Positions 22,861 through 35,219 of a stretch of 64,000 nt of DNA are shown in pieces. The stretch's first letter is position 1; every line of letters begins with the position of its first letter. Position numbers and translations under genes: made by a program. Source of the stretch: Ectobius pallidus. Taxonomy: Eukaryota > Arthropoda > Insecta > Blattodea > Ectobiidae. Under the pieces are notes generated by a model, which had not been told where the DNA came from, made no database searches, and was given only the letters and a program-made list of their open reading frames with translations. The stretch spans positions 91,175,432 through 91,239,431 of the forward strand of contig CAXKWD010000009.1 of NCBI GenBank assembly GCA_964059195.1, in the 5' to 3' direction.

Positions 22861-23010
22861 ATATTTGGTACAAGGGGCGCTCTAGAATTTTTAATATTTG
22901 GTACAAGGGGTGCTCTAGAATTTTTAATATTCGGTACAAGGGGCACTCTAGCAGTTTTAATATTTGTTACAAGGGGCACTCTCCCATTTTTAATATTTGG
23001 TACTGTCGGG
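22861..23010. repeat. 33-bp minisatellite, about 4.5 units
   Basis: The word ATATT(T/C)GGTACAAGGGG recurs at 22861, 22894, 22927, 22960 and 22993, exactly 33 bases apart, followed by a CTCTAG motif. Because 33 is 11 codons, both strands stay open and give repeating peptides (FGTRG on plus, LVPNIK on minus); no sign that either is translated. Confidence 0.95.
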
Positions 23011-23664
23011 AGTGTCGGCGACAATATACAAGGATAGTTTGTCACCTGCTTCCCTGAGAAACAAAATGTGAATATTGATCGAGTGGGCGGAGCTTAAAGT
23101 GCACTTAATATTTGGCTTTCGCCGTTATCTTTATTCTGAACAAATGGGTGACTGAATTACATAATAATTTTGTTATTAATTTATTTTTTAATACTGGTAT
23201 CTGCAAACACAAAGTTTCAGCTGAAACAACATACAAATAGCATTATACATTAAAAAAATGAAAATTAAAAAGACACACACACAGTTCAGACGTTTCTTAC
23301 CGGCAGAAGATGTACTTTTTGCCAGAAAACATTGAAAAGCTGCGTTTATCTTATTGTAATAAATATTAGTTGATGTGATGATGTGATGTGAAAAATGTAG
23401 GTGAATAGAATATTGTGAATATTTAACGTATTAATTACCAGTTAACTAGTGTTTTTATTTTGCCCTCTCATTGTGAATATGGTAGATATTCCTTTGTGTG
23501 TTGTCTTAAATCAAATAACAAATATTCAGATGATAAAATTGGTGATTTATTGCATTTCATAATATTTTTAATTTTTTCTTCATAATTTCATATTTAGCAT
23601 AAATAAATTTCATATTTTGGCAAAATTTTCTTCATATTGTGCCTGTCTCTAGTTATGACTATTT

Positions 23665-24250
23665 CACGAACAAAACTAATATATGTTAACTTAGATAAAT
23701 ATATAAAATGTATTAGTTCCAGAGGGTCCAACTGATGATCTTTCAAACAATAACTACGCAACTGATAGAACTGAAATTTTGCATTAACGTAGCTTTTACC
23801 CGGAAAGAACATAGGATTAGGATTATTGCAGTTTCACAATATTTCACCGTTTCTGGATGGTGGTCTTTTGAATGGTTTGTGATAACAGGTGGTATCTTCC
23901 TTGCCGATAGTAAGCGTTACAAGGCAACGGGCAAAGCAAATTAATTGTTCTTTGTTTTTCCACAAACAAATCAAAATTCCCAGGAATAGGCATAGTAATC
24001 TTCTACAAAGTCTATAAATGTCGTAGTAATGTCTTCTGTACGAAAAAATTAGTCAGATGAAGCAGGAAATAGAGATTATAATGTTGTGCTTCATAACATG
24101 TTGTCCAGCGACCCTATTATCGACTCCGAAGAGAAAATATGTAAACATTATACATTTTTTCTTTTAATAAATTTAGCTCGCCATAGGTCAATTATCCTGA
24201 ATTATCTATCTTGTTTACCGCTTTGTTTTCCTTGTTTTTCATTCACACAC
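23665..24250. other. intergenic, nothing recognised
   Basis: No feature recognised. Confidence 0.4.
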
Positions 24251-24254
24251 AAAC

Positions 24255-24342
24255 ACTTATTCACGAGGCGGGACTCGAACCCACAGCATCCTTCACCACG
24301 GCTCCAAGGCCTTAGCTACCGCGGCTAAGGAGACCGGCGCAT
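24255..24342 (-). mobile_element. tRNA-like SINE head
   Basis: Minus strand: an A-box-like TTAGCCGCGGTAGCTAAGG at the right end and a B box GGTTCGAGTCCCGCC near 24268-24282. Lacks full tRNA pairing. The body toward 24190 is not defined by a second copy. Confidence 0.6.
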
Positions 24343-24349
24343 TTAAGTC

Positions 24350-26650
24350 CAGTCTTTCTTTAGATTATGTTGTTGACAAGCCGTTCCACAAAAATCACGT
24401 AAACATAAAAGTATCATTAAAAATAAGAAACAAAATACAATAATTTTCTTGTAGTGTTTCTCGGATAACGCTAAGAACCCTACAAAATACATTTCTAGCC
24501 GTGAGGAAGTCGGGTATCCAATTAGTAAATAAGTCATGATTTAGGACCCATTATTTAGATAATATTTTAAATACTTCAATAAAATATTAATTTAACCTCA
24601 CAATACTGGTTCCTACAACTATGATCATTTCATTGATATTGCAATAATAAAATCGCAGGACGTCATGATTCATAAACGTTCGCTCAAGGCTATAATTGGG
24701 TCGGCTTTTACCAGTACTGGGTACCGGTAGTTCCAAAAATATACGAAGAGAGAGCCGAAAGTGTAGTCAGTGTTAATAAGAAGTCGTTCTCTCATTGCTT
24801 TTCATTGCATTCATTTTTTTTCCGCTTTGAAGAATATTAGAATTTGAACGAATCATCTAACTACCCTCCTCTGACTTCACTTTCAGTAGATGTTTTCCGT
24901 CAGTTAGTGGACTCTTGTGGCACAATCGTCCATGAATAAAAGTAACAGAACCTAAGATGAAAACCAAGCCATGAACAAAATTCCTAGATGTTTATATAAA
25001 GAATATAATTAAAAATTATATCATAACCTATAATAAAAAAAATCATTTTCAACTACCGACATTGGCCATGCAAAATGTGTTAAATTATCAAATAACTTTT
25101 CTCATCCATTTAGTATTCTAAAGTTTCTGTTAGTAACATTTTATTAGTTCATGAAAATATGTAAAATGATTTATTTAAGTGGAAAGTGATTTTTATTAAA
25201 TAGCATTATATAACATTATTTAAGTGATTTTTATTATTTATATGGAAAATTGTAAAAGTCTGCGGTAGCCCTTTCTATCCAACTAATGCGTAGTTCTTGA
25301 TTGTTAAGAAAAGTGAGATAAATGCTAAGTGGTAATTTTTTTATTGCCCACAGTTATTACTGAACGTATAAGTTGTAATAAACTATTTTTAACTTTGCTG
25401 CTGATTATAAATGCGTCACTTGAAAAATCTATATAAACGCGGGTATACAGGATAAGATTAATACAGAAGGCCTACAAAGACTTCGCTAAAGAGCGTGCCA
25501 GGTGTTGCCCAGGCACATCCTGAAGACCTTCCGAAAATCGTAAATCGTGTTACACCTTTGGCACTTTTGATTAATTTCCCACTCAGAAATATTATTTTTT
25601 GTTGTTATTTTTAAAATGTCTATTTTACTTAGATAAATTCCCCAGACAAATCAAATTAGCATTTGCACTGATAGCTAAGTTATTCCAGTTAAGAATGTGT
25701 GTATAGGCCTGCAGAAAGGGGTATTATAATTTTAGGCACATCCTATCGTAAAAGTCTGGCTACGTCTATGATATAACTTAGTAGTGCTTTGTGTAAAATG
25801 TAAGGATTCTATAGTGTGTCAGGATTCTCATTTGTATAAACTATGTATTTCTCTGAGATTTTCTCTATTGATTTCAAACTTAGAGCCCATTGATAATAAT
25901 TGCTTATATTAATTATTTTATTTTATTCCCCTAAGTTTTATTCATATTCTTCTTCTTATTTTTCTTTCTTTGTCTCTAACTTCTTTTCATCTACCATCTT
26001 TCCCAAATCTTCTGATTACACACTTAATTCAACTAGAGCTGTATTTAACTTTTTAACAGGCTTGTGTATTAAGAACACCTTTGCTTTGAAACAGTAAACA
26101 ACTAGAAGTTTTAAAACTACTAAGTTTATTAGACTAATGATTTGACTTGCCATCCTAGATTGTGTTGGTTCATGTACAAATGCACATCTGGGCGTAGCGA
26201 TGGATTTCATTACCTATTGATTGACTACATAAAAAAAGTTTGTCAATATCGCCTAAATAGCAGAAATAACTTGCTACAACGAATAATGCCGTAAGATATC
26301 CCCAAAAGATCTACTAAGGATGGGAATGATAATATATATCCACTGATCAGATTTTAGTTAATTTTTGGGGTTTGGTATTGCAGAATTCTCAGCAACAGCA
26401 CACTGAACCGGAAGTCAAAGGTAGGCCTACTATTCTCCTTCCCCAGGACAACTTTTCCTACTTAAGAGAATAGTTTCGATGTCTTGTACGAGTACTTGTA
26501 CTAATCCTTTTGATTAATACGATCAGCTGAATTGTTTTGAGGGGGTGATGTCATTAGAAATGAGTGATTGCATTAAAGCAAATTCCTGTGACTTCATTTT
26601 TATAGCTAAACTAAACTCCATAGCTTTACTTCTCTGAAGGAACTAGCCCT
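24350..26650. other. intergenic, nothing recognised
   Basis: Long AT-rich stretch without gene, TIR or SINE signal. TAGGCCTA at 26422. Confidence 0.5.
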
Positions 26651-26654
26651 ACGA

Positions 26655-26888
26655 CCCAACCGCTGTCGAGGGCATGTAGTCATGCCGACACCCACGGCCG
26701 TTAATGATGGTTTCCATGACCAAAGCCACTACTTCTTAATCAAGTAGCTCCTCAGTTTAAATCACGAAGCTGAATGCACCCCGTTACAGACCTCCCTATC
26801 TCAGAAAATCCGAGACGGTAACGGGGATCGAACCCGGGCCTGCAGATCAGCTGCCAGTGACGCCAGCTACGAGACCTCACAGGCGATT
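26655..26888 (-). mobile_element. tRNA-derived SINE
   Basis: Minus strand: an A-box region GAGGTCTCGTAGCTGGCGTC near 26860-26880 and a B box GGTTCGATCCCCG near 26822-26834, followed by a body of about 160 bases ending near 26655. The body is GC-richer than its surroundings. It is not the same family as SINE A by sequence. Confidence 0.7.
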
Positions 26889-26889
26889 G

Positions 26890-28125
26890 TTTTTATAGGT
26901 AGGTTTTCAAACTTTGTTGAATACATAATAAACATTATTCACTTTTCCAGTTAAGATAAAAGTGCAGTAGATGTACCGATTATAAAGTAAAAAATATACA
27001 CATTTATAAGAAGCGAACTTTACAATGAAAATGTACTTTTTTCTTCATAACAAATAGAGATTAAACTGGATTTTTCATATTCATAATATCCACAATATCA
27101 TTGCGTTTTTAGAAACTAAACGTTTAAACAGTGAGTGATCTGATTTTACAGAATTTATTTTGTCCTACTTAGCATGTAGGACTTTTTAGGATGAAAATGG
27201 TATAATGGTGCAAATTCAAGAGTGCACTAGATAACTTTAAGATAAATATGAAACGGAAATATTAAATTACTATTTAACACAATCAGTTACATAGTCAATG
27301 AGATATACACAGCATAGATAGGCATCGTAAGTGTATAGTATAATTTACATAACTGCAAAGTACAACTTCAGAAATTGACAGGATCACAAAGCGTATTTTT
27401 CATTTTTTGAATACGATTATGGTTTATTTGATAATTAGGATGAAAGATTCTAGGAATTGCAACGGCGCTTTGCCAGATAGTTTCTGCCGGTAGTAACGAA
27501 TGAAAGAAAATATGACTGTGATGTTACCTTATAACGCGGATTTTCTGTTCTACATCATAATCTTTGTATTTAATTATTACGAAAAGGCCAATTATATTTG
27601 AAAAGCATAAAAGGAAATATATTCCTCATTCTTTCCTCTGCTCATATGAAAATTAGAACGGTATGGACTTAACAGGGTCAAGCAGGGTTAATGTTTATAT
27701 TTAGCTTTTTTTAAAGTTTCCACTTTAATCGAATATAATATTGAAATTTATCGTTTGTTCTAATGAAGGAATAAGCTTTTAAAATATGCACAGTTAGGCT
27801 TTCCCCTTTCTTCCTGTATATGTGGTTAAAGTCAGTGCATCCTGACTCACAATTCAGTTATTAATAAACTTATTTCATTTAACCTAGTTACTAGAAGTCA
27901 ACTCAATGTCACGAACAACTCCTGAAATTTTCAAAACTTTAGTCCAGTTATGCGAAACTAGCGTAGTAGGGCGACATACACCTTTACCCACCACACTCGA
28001 TAGGAAACAGTTGATGCCAGTCTGTTGACATCTGGAATGAAAACAAATCGCTGGATATGTCGTCGCCAGTGGTGGATTTTAAAGCTAGTTTGGAAGTAAA
28101 ACAATACAATACACCATAATAGCCT
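26890..28125. other. intergenic, nothing recognised
   Basis: AT-rich without recognised features. Confidence 0.5.
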
Positions 28126-28139
28126 ACATCAGCGTTTCT

Positions 28140-28380
28140 CAACCTTTTTGAACCCGAGGACCTCTAAAATGTCTAAAAAAAATTTACGAACCCCTAATTT
28201 TACATCCCACTTTTAAAGGAAGGCCTATATTCTTAATATTTGGGGTATGAATTATACGTCATTATAACGAAATATGTGAACAGTTTTACTTCTTTACTTT
28301 CTACTTGCTTTATGATATTTTAAAATTATGTCTGCGGACCATCTGCACCAACTTCGCGGACCACAGGTTGAGAAACACTG
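28140..28380. mobile_element. hAT MITE, 241 bp
   Basis: Ends CAGCGTTTCTCAACCTTTTT and GGTTGAGAAACACTG are inverted repeats of the CAGTG(T/G)TTCTCAA type common in hAT elements. Flanks GCCTACAT (28132-28139) and GCCTATAT (28381-28388) are an 8-bp duplication with one mismatch. Confidence 0.92.
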
Positions 28381-28626
28381 GCCTATATAAATGGCAGTCG
28401 TTTCGGATATGGTTTTACGAGTTTGTCAATATGAATATCTGAACATAATCTTGTGGTACAGTAAACAAAAATAAGTCGGTATCAGTGGCCTTAACAAACG
28501 TCACTAACTCAGATGTCTCAATTCTGTCTGTGCTGAAGTTCTGGATCATTTCAGAAAGTTGCTCCTCAAAGTTCTTAACAATTTCTTCTCATTTGTTACC
28601 ATTGATATCTCGGGATAGACTTAGGC

Positions 28627-28811
28627 CAGTGTGATCCAACCTTAGTTACCCGAGGCCCAATCAAACTTTAGTACAGGAATGTGAGGGCCAGAGGCATTCC
28701 AGAAAGAAAACGAATTACATAAACGAACTATATATAAAATAAATTTTATCCAGAAAGAAGGGCAAGGGCCAACAAAAATGAATAGGCGGCCCGCGGGTTG
28801 GACCACATTGA
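28627..28811. mobile_element. hAT MITE, about 185 bp
   Basis: Left end CAGTGTGATCCAACCTTAG, right end GCGGGTTGGACCACATTG: inverted repeats beginning CA(G/A)TGTG(A/G)TCCAAC. Flanking octamers (near CTTAGGC and ATAGGCT) are only roughly alike, so the duplication is decayed or my limits are off by a base or two. Confidence 0.7.
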
Positions 28812-28814
28812 TAG

Positions 28815-29300
28815 GCTATTGATCCGAACAATATAGGCAAATATCTTGTGCATATATTATGAGACCGTGCGAGACTCCTTTGAGTCACGGTATTTCATGC
28901 CTGCTCTAACCCCATTGGCTGCAGAGACAGAAGTGTAACAAACATGCCTAATTTCGCAGTATATTATTAATTTATTTATTGCGAAATCTGGAACGGTAAT
29001 GGAAAGAATGGAAAAAAAGTCTATAAAATAGAGGAGTAGCTACCGTCTCTGATTAGTAAGATAAATTATTTCTGTTCCCGAATTTTCAATAGATAAAATA
29101 ACAAGATACTGATAAGTTATAGGTACTGCAATATTAAGCATGTTTGCTATATACCGGTACTCATTTTTAAAAAAATAAATAGAGAGGAAAACCATTCCAA
29201 GTTTTTCAGCGCATAAATTGATATTTAATTATTTTTCAAATATTATTTCTAATGAATACATCTTAAGGAGACTTTGATGAGTTAAAATAGACTAACTAAT
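28815..29300. other. intergenic, nothing recognised
   Basis: No feature recognised. Confidence 0.4.
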
Positions 29301-29305
29301 AAGTA

Positions 29306-29956
29306 GGATTCGGATGTTTATAACATGCCATATTTTTATCCTGATCTCCGTTCTCGCCGCAAACACAAATTAAACACGAATTGCACGCTTGGTAGGCCTA
29401 TCCTATTTACGTATTTTGCATATAATGTCATATTTTGGTCATTTTTAAGGTCTTGGTCATATTTTGATCATATTTGGAATTTAATGTCATATTTCAGTTA
29501 TAAATTCAGTAAAGGAGCACATTTATAAAGTACACGTACTAAGTGGTTGAGATAAATTTGAAAGTTATGTTATTAATTTAATGTTTATTCCCAATTAATA
29601 GGTACCTTAATTACTATAAATTTACAAATATTCATATTTTATAGGGATACGTTTGATATACAAAATATCTGGAGCTGATAAAACGAGCAAACAGGAGAAA
29701 ATTCTTTAAAATTAGAAATTCATTACAAGTAAAACAGTAAATCGCCTGTAAAATTGTTAAAAAGTTATTATCTGATTGAATTAATGTGATCTAATAATTT
29801 AGTGTAATTAAACTTTTTAAATAGGAATATTTATTTTTTGAAAATTTTATTTTATTAGGTCATGCTTAGGATTTTTGGGTCATATTTTAGTCATTTTAAG
29901 GACATATTTACAGTCAAATTCTCCACTTTTTTAGGTCATAAACATCCGAACATCCG
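29306..29956 (+). mobile_element. TA-target TIR element family M, copy 1
   Basis: Left end GGATTCGGATGTTTATAA after TA, right end CATAAACATCCGAAC (decayed). About 650 bp, non-coding, with several TCATATTTTGGTCAT-like words. Near-full-length homologue at 48883-49517. Contains TAGGCCTA at 29393-29400 where the homologue has TA (48970). Confidence 0.8.
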
Positions 29957-29959
29957 TAC

Positions 29960-30655
29960 ATTCCCCTTAAAAATAAAGTATGGTAAATCTCAATAGTAAT
30001 GTGTGTTTCTTCATTCATGTATAGCTTATGATGGTGAATAGATAAAAAGCTGACTATGGTTTCCATGCACTGTAGACACTGGACACTGAAGGAAGCTTCA
30101 AAGAAAATACCAAGCTCCTTTCAAGGAGTTTGCACTGTCGCTCCGGTTCTTTGTGACTACGCAGGCGCTGTTATTATTATATCCTCTGTGACTTACTTTA
30201 CGACCGCCATCTTGACATACGATTATTTGCGAACGTTTAGGAAATCGATTTTCGAGTATACGTATCGATACTTTAGTATCCCTACCACTTTTAAGGCTGA
30301 AAACAATGACTTTTGAATTTTTAGACCCAGTTTATTTATTTGCAAGCTCAAAAAGCAAACTGAAGTACTTCAGGTGCGTATTCAAAGTGTTAGCGGTTCT
30401 CTTTGAGACAGCATAATTATACAGTAGCACTTGTAGCTATCTTAATTCATGGGCCTGCCGGTAAAAGTGGATAAGTGAGTGTTTGGAAAAATGGAGATAC
30501 AGAGACGCTATACATCACCAAGGTAAGGCCCATATATACTGACCATGTGCTGAGAGTAGACATCATTCTTCCTAGAACAGTCATATAAAATCACACTGCA
30601 TGAGAATTAAAATTAATGTAGCTCTATGTTAAAAAAGACGCTAAACTAAACAAAG
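29960..30655. other. intergenic, nothing recognised
   Basis: An 86-codon open frame at 30056-30316 resembles no known protein. Confidence 0.4.
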
Positions 30656-30661
30656 AGATAA

Positions 30662-31694
30662 TCTATATTAATAAAAATGAATTTCCAAAATGTATGACGG
30701 AGCATCACTTGAGAACGGCTCGACCGATTTGGCTGATATTTGTTTTGTTGTGTTCGTAATTGTCAGTACATGGTTTGTATGAAAGAAAATTTTTGGGAAA
30801 TCCACGGGAAAAGTTGGAAATCTGAAGTGAGGCACAGTTAGAAAGTTCTGCTCTCAATTGTTTACATAACGAAAGTATTGCTTACGGTGTTCACATAGGG
30901 CTTGGGAAATTATATTATAAAACTGGGCTTTAACAATTATCTGATGCTATCGATGTAATTAATACATTTGTGAAAATAATTCTTGAAGAATAAAATCCAC
31001 GAAAATAAAGCAGTCACATAACTTTCTCTAACCTCGACATGGAAAATATTTTCTCACTTCACATTTTTATGTAGAATAAGCGGTCGTCTTGCAGGGACAA
31101 CTTAAATGTGTGCCAGTGAGTATATTATATCGGAAGTCGTAACAAATCCTATCCACTGATACGTCACTCATAGCTGTAGGCTTTGTATTAGTTGAGAAAT
31201 AGGCCTAGGGATGTTTATCACAGGCCCTAAGCATCTAAAAGAAGACAAAATGGGATGGAACATTTTCAGTCCTACGTGCGCAGTATATTATGTCCCAGGT
31301 TTTTGAGAAGGAAAGTATGAAAGTGATATTGAATTTCTTTTTTAATTCAGCCCCGAAACGGTTGTATGGTAATATGAGAGTGAGAAATACAATTTTCTGT
31401 CAAGACAATACAATCTTATGTAACCAGAATTTCTTTTTCTTCTTATTTGCACTCCTCCCAGGCATGGTGTGTAGAAGCAATGGAATGCAAAATTCGACAT
31501 CCTCTATGAGCCATAAAAAGCTATATCTAGCGTTTTCTGAGGGAATAGTCTGAGTGTCATCTGTCGTTCTTCCTCATAGTTAATTCTACATACATATTGT
31601 ATAAGGACCTAGAGTTTCAACATCGAAGTCCTCCATAAGTTAATTTCATATTACAAAATACAAAACCCGGGCGACGCCGGACCTTTTAAGCTAG
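30662..31694 (+). mobile_element. non-autonomous Helitron H1
   Basis: Begins TCTATATTAATAAAAATG after an A and ends in AAGCTAG followed by T: the TC...CTAG ends and A|T insertion site of Helitrons. A short stem CCCGG-GCGACG-CCGG (31666-31680) lies about 10 bases before the 3' end. 1,033 bp with no Rep/helicase sequence. The 3' half is homologous to H2, H3 and H4. Open frames inside (31290-31553) are shared with H3 by descent and are not evidence of coding. Confidence 0.9.
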
Positions 31695-31877
31695 TTTGTA
31701 ATAAAAAACAGGAAATATATAGGCAATATGTAATATTACAGAAAAAGCTACAGGAAATAAATAATTGTGGGTTTATTTAATCATTGTGTTAACTGCTTTC
31801 TGTGCAGTCCGGCACTGGTCTGTATATCGAGTGAGAAATTGATTCTCGCGCATTTAAGGGTTAAAATATATCAATGA

Positions 31878-33665
31878 CTAGCTTAAAAGACCCGGCGTCG
31901 CCCGGCTTTTGTATTTTGTAATTGGAAATTAGCTTATGAAGGATTTTCAATTTTAAATTCTAGTTCCGTATATAGGCATTTATAATTTGAAATAGGAAGA
32001 ACGACTTATTACACTCAAACTATTCCCTCAGAAAACGCTTGATATAGTTTTTTATGGCTCATAGAGGATCTAGAATTTTGCATCCCATCGCTTGTACAGT
32101 GCACAGCAAGCCTGGTAGAGGTTTAAATAAGAAGAAACAGAAATTCCTGTAACATAAAATTGTAATATCGAGGCGGGAAATTTCCCACTCTTATGTTACC
32201 ATAAAGCCTTCATACTTTTCTCTCCAAAAACCTGCGATATCTAATATATAAAGTCGAATGTGTGTTTGTGGGTATGTATGTATGTATGTATGTATGTATG
32301 TTTGTTCCTTATACAAATCCACATTTCTTCACCAATTTGTACAAAATTTTGCACACATACCCAGTTAAGCCCGGGAAGTATAGCGGTCAACATTAAAATT
32401 CAAACAAAATACTCCTTCCCTTGAAAATTATATAATTTCTGAGAATTTTATACTGAAAAAAAGAAATGCTGTTCAGTTCACATGACAACCGTGTATTGTT
32501 TACTTTGATAACATTGGGCCTTGGCAACTGGACTTTAACGAATTATGATTGAATCGATGCAATATATTGACGAAAATAATTACTGAAAAATGAATTACAC
32601 GAAAATAAAGCAAAGTGTGATGCAGTCACACAGCTTTCTCTACCCTAGACATAAGAAATATTTTCTCACTTCACATTTTGATGTAGAATAAGAGGTCGTA
32701 TTGCAGGTACAACTTAAGTGTGTGAGTATGTTATATCAGAAGTCAGTAAATAGTCAGTTATCCATAGCTGTAGGCTTTGTATTAGTTGAGATTTATCATA
32801 GGCCCTAAGCATGGGATGGAACATTTTGAGTCCTATACTCGCAGTATATTATGTCCCGGGTTTTAGGGGAGGAAAGGGTTGTAACATGAGAATGAGAAAT
32901 AAAATTTTCTGTCAAGTCAATACAATCTTATGTAATTTATGTTTCTTCTTATTTCAACCCCTCCCAGGCATGATGTGTAGAAGCAACGGAATGCAGCATT
33001 CGACATCCTCTATGAGCCATAAAAAGCTATATCTAGCGTTTTCTGATGGAATAGTTTGATAAATCTTTTTCTTCATTTCAAGTTTTACATACATATTATA
33101 GGCTATAAGGACCTAGAGTTTCAAAATCGAAAGTCCTCCATAAGTTAATTTCAAATTACAAAATACAAAGCCCGGGCGACGCCGGGCCTTTTCAGCTAGT
33201 AATATAATAATATACACATTACCATACCTCGTTTTGTTTTCTCTATGTCCAGGGTAGAGAAAGTTATGTGATTCCATTATTTTAGTGGATTTCATTCTGT
33301 AATATTTATTTATAACATGAATTATTTTGATAACTTCTCTTATTTGTCAAAAGTGGATTTCATTTGTTTCTTCCAAGCCCACCTGATACCATTTGGCAAC
33401 AATATATTCTGTGATTTGGAATTGATAATTCTATGTAAAAAGGGATTAAGTATTTTCAAAAACATTTAATTTTTGGCATTTAGAATAAGAATTTTTCAAA
33501 ATCCTTTCTTAGTGAGCACCTACATTATAAAACGAAGGTACTGTCAAAATTCCAAGTCTCTACCTGTTATAGTTTAGGCTGTACGTTGATTCCTGTCATT
33601 CAGTCAATCAGTCAGTCAGTCATTCATTCAGTCAGTCAGGACAAAGCCTTTTATATATATAGAGA
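31878..33665 (-). mobile_element. non-autonomous Helitron H2, split by H3
   Basis: Minus strand. The 3' end is CTAG at 31878-31881 with the GCGTCGCC hairpin inside; the 5' end is TCTCTATATATATAAAAGGC reading leftward from 33665. Its two parts, 31878-32239 and 33200-33665, rejoin as one continuous copy when H3 is removed, as judged against H4. The 5' part contains CAGT tetranucleotide repeats. Confidence 0.85.
32240..33199 (+). mobile_element. non-autonomous Helitron H3, nested in H2
   Basis: Starts TCTAATATATAAAGTCG after A (32239) and ends CAGCTAG before T (33200). 960 bp, with hairpin CCCGGGCGACGCCGGG near 33170-33185. A (TATG)n tract lies at 32274-32300. Carries TAGGCTA at 33099-33105 where H1 has TA. 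Confidence 0.9.
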
Positions 33666-33711
33666 TTGTCTTGTGCCCTTCAGGCATTATGTGCCTTAAA
33701 AAATTAAAAGA

Positions 33712-34671
33712 ATATATATATATATATATATATAAGAGGCTTTGTCCCGACTGACTGAAAGAATGACTGACAGACTGACTGACTGACTGACTGACTGACT
33801 GACTGACTCTGACTGACTGACTGACTGACTGACTGACTGACTCTGACTGACTGACTGACTGACTGACTGACTCTGACTGACTGACTGACTGACTGACTGA
33901 CTGACAGAGAATCAAAACGTAGAGCCTAAACTATAACAGGTAGAGACTTGGAATTTTGACAGTACCTTCGTTTCATAATGTAAGTGCTCGCTAAGAAAGG
34001 ATTTTGAAAAATTTTGATTTTAAATGCCAAAAATAAAATGTTTTTGAAAATACTTAATCCCTTTTTACACAGAATTATCAAATCCAAATCACTGTTCACA
34101 CGACAACAGTGTATTGTTGGCATTGGTCTCAGATGGGTTTGGAAATAAATGAAATGTGACTTTGAGAAATTAGAGAAGCTATAATTCATGTTATAAATAA
34201 ATATTAAAGAATTAAATCCACGAAAATAATGCAATCACATAGCTTTCTCTACCCTGGACATAGAGAAAATAATACGAGGTATGGTAGTGTGTTTTAGGGA
34301 GAGAATTATGAAAGTGATATTGCATTTCTTTTTAATTTCATCCCCAAAACGGTTTTATTTTAACATGAGAGTGAGAAATAAAATATTCTGGAAAGACAAT
34401 ACAATTTTATGTTACCGGAATTTATATTTCTTCTTATTTGAACCCCTACCAGGCTTGCTGTGTACTAGCGATGGGATGCAAAATTCTACATCCTCTATGA
34501 GCCATAAACAGCTATAACAAGCGTTTTCTGAGGGAATAGTTTGAGTGTGATAAGTCGTTCTTCCTATTTAAAATTATATTACCTATATAAGGACCTATAA
34601 TTTAAACATTGAAAGTCCTTCATAAGTTAATTTCCAATTACAGAATAGAAAACCCGGGCTTTTTAAGCTAG
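33712..34671 (+). mobile_element. non-autonomous Helitron H4
   Basis: The 5' end has drifted into a TA repeat (33712-33734) before AGAGGCTTTGTCCCGACTG; the 3' end is CTAG at 34668-34671 before T. The terminal hairpin is lost (CCCGGGC runs directly into TTTTTAAGCTAG). Arranged head-to-head with H2, 46 bp apart. Confidence 0.85.
33770..33905. repeat. (GACT)n microsatellite in H4
   Basis: About 30 GACT units with a few interrupting CT steps. It produces long SQSV-type open frames on the minus strand, which are not genes. Shorter CAGT/GACT runs occupy the same position in H2 and H5, so it began in the element. Confidence 0.97.
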
Positions 34672-34699
34672 TTTGTTATAAAATAAATAAATAAATAAC

Positions 34700-35174
34700 T
34701 AGGGATGGGTCGATACCAGATTTTCTCGATACTCGATACAGATACATGAATTTTTCCTCGATACTCGATACTTCGATAATTGATATCGTCAACGTTTACA
34801 TTTCAATAAATAAGTTAGGTACATTAAAAATTAAAAGTTGAGAGAATTGTGTAATACCAACTAAATTAATTAAGTTTGCATATTTAATGAGACAAAATTT
34901 AATATCAACAGTAGCCTATAAATATTTTAAACTCTATCATTAAAACTAAAATTAGTTTTTGAAACAGTCCACTTACAAGTTTTTGTTAAAAAAATTACTA
35001 AGTTATATTTAGTAGACTACTAAAAGCAGAAAGAGATACCGCATTTCCTTAAATTGCAGAATTACCAAAGTATCGAAAAAGTACCAGGCGAGTTTTTTTA
35101 AGTTTCGCTCGATGCCGATACCACGCAAGTATCGAGAGTATCGAGGTATCGAAAGTATCGAGGACCCATCCCTG
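34700..35174. mobile_element. hAT MITE, 475 bp, with TCGATAC subterminal repeats
   Basis: Ends TAGGGATGGGTCGATACC and ATCGAGGACCCATCCCTG are inverted repeats of the (C/T)AGGGATGGG type. Flanks TAAATAAC (34692-34699) and TAAGTAAC (35175-35182) are an 8-bp duplication with one mismatch. ATACTCGATA/TATCGAG words repeat many times near both ends, a dense array of probable transposase sites. Confidence 0.92.
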
Positions 35175-35219
35175 TAAGTAACCTATTGTAGGCCTATTGT
35201 AAGCATAACGATTATTATA

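Larger units (their letters stand above)
21940..23651. mobile_element. hAT transposon relic, 1.7 kb, perfect 8-bp duplication
   Basis: TIRs TAGAGACAGGCAAAATATGA (left) and the complement-matching ATTGTGCCTGTCTCTA (right) are flanked by identical GTTATGAC octamers at 21932-21939 and 23652-23659. The interior keeps a short piece resembling a BED zinc finger (plus strand near 22560-22610, TDGTIVMCTFCNKSV) but no catalytic or dimerisation domain. A 33-bp minisatellite lies at 22861-23010. Non-autonomous in its present form. Confidence 0.87.

Noticed and set aside
22776..23045. Open frames with LVPNIK or FGTRG repeats
   Set aside because: A 33-bp minisatellite stays open in any frame by period; both strands are equally open.
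31290..31553. Protein-coding gene shared between 31290 and 32811 (MGWNIL/GMVCRSNGMQ...)
   Set aside because: Similarity comes from common Helitron descent (H1, H3, H4); the frame is not preserved over the shared DNA.
33628..33915. Open minus frame repeating SQSV
   Set aside because: By-product of the (GACT)n array in Helitron H4.
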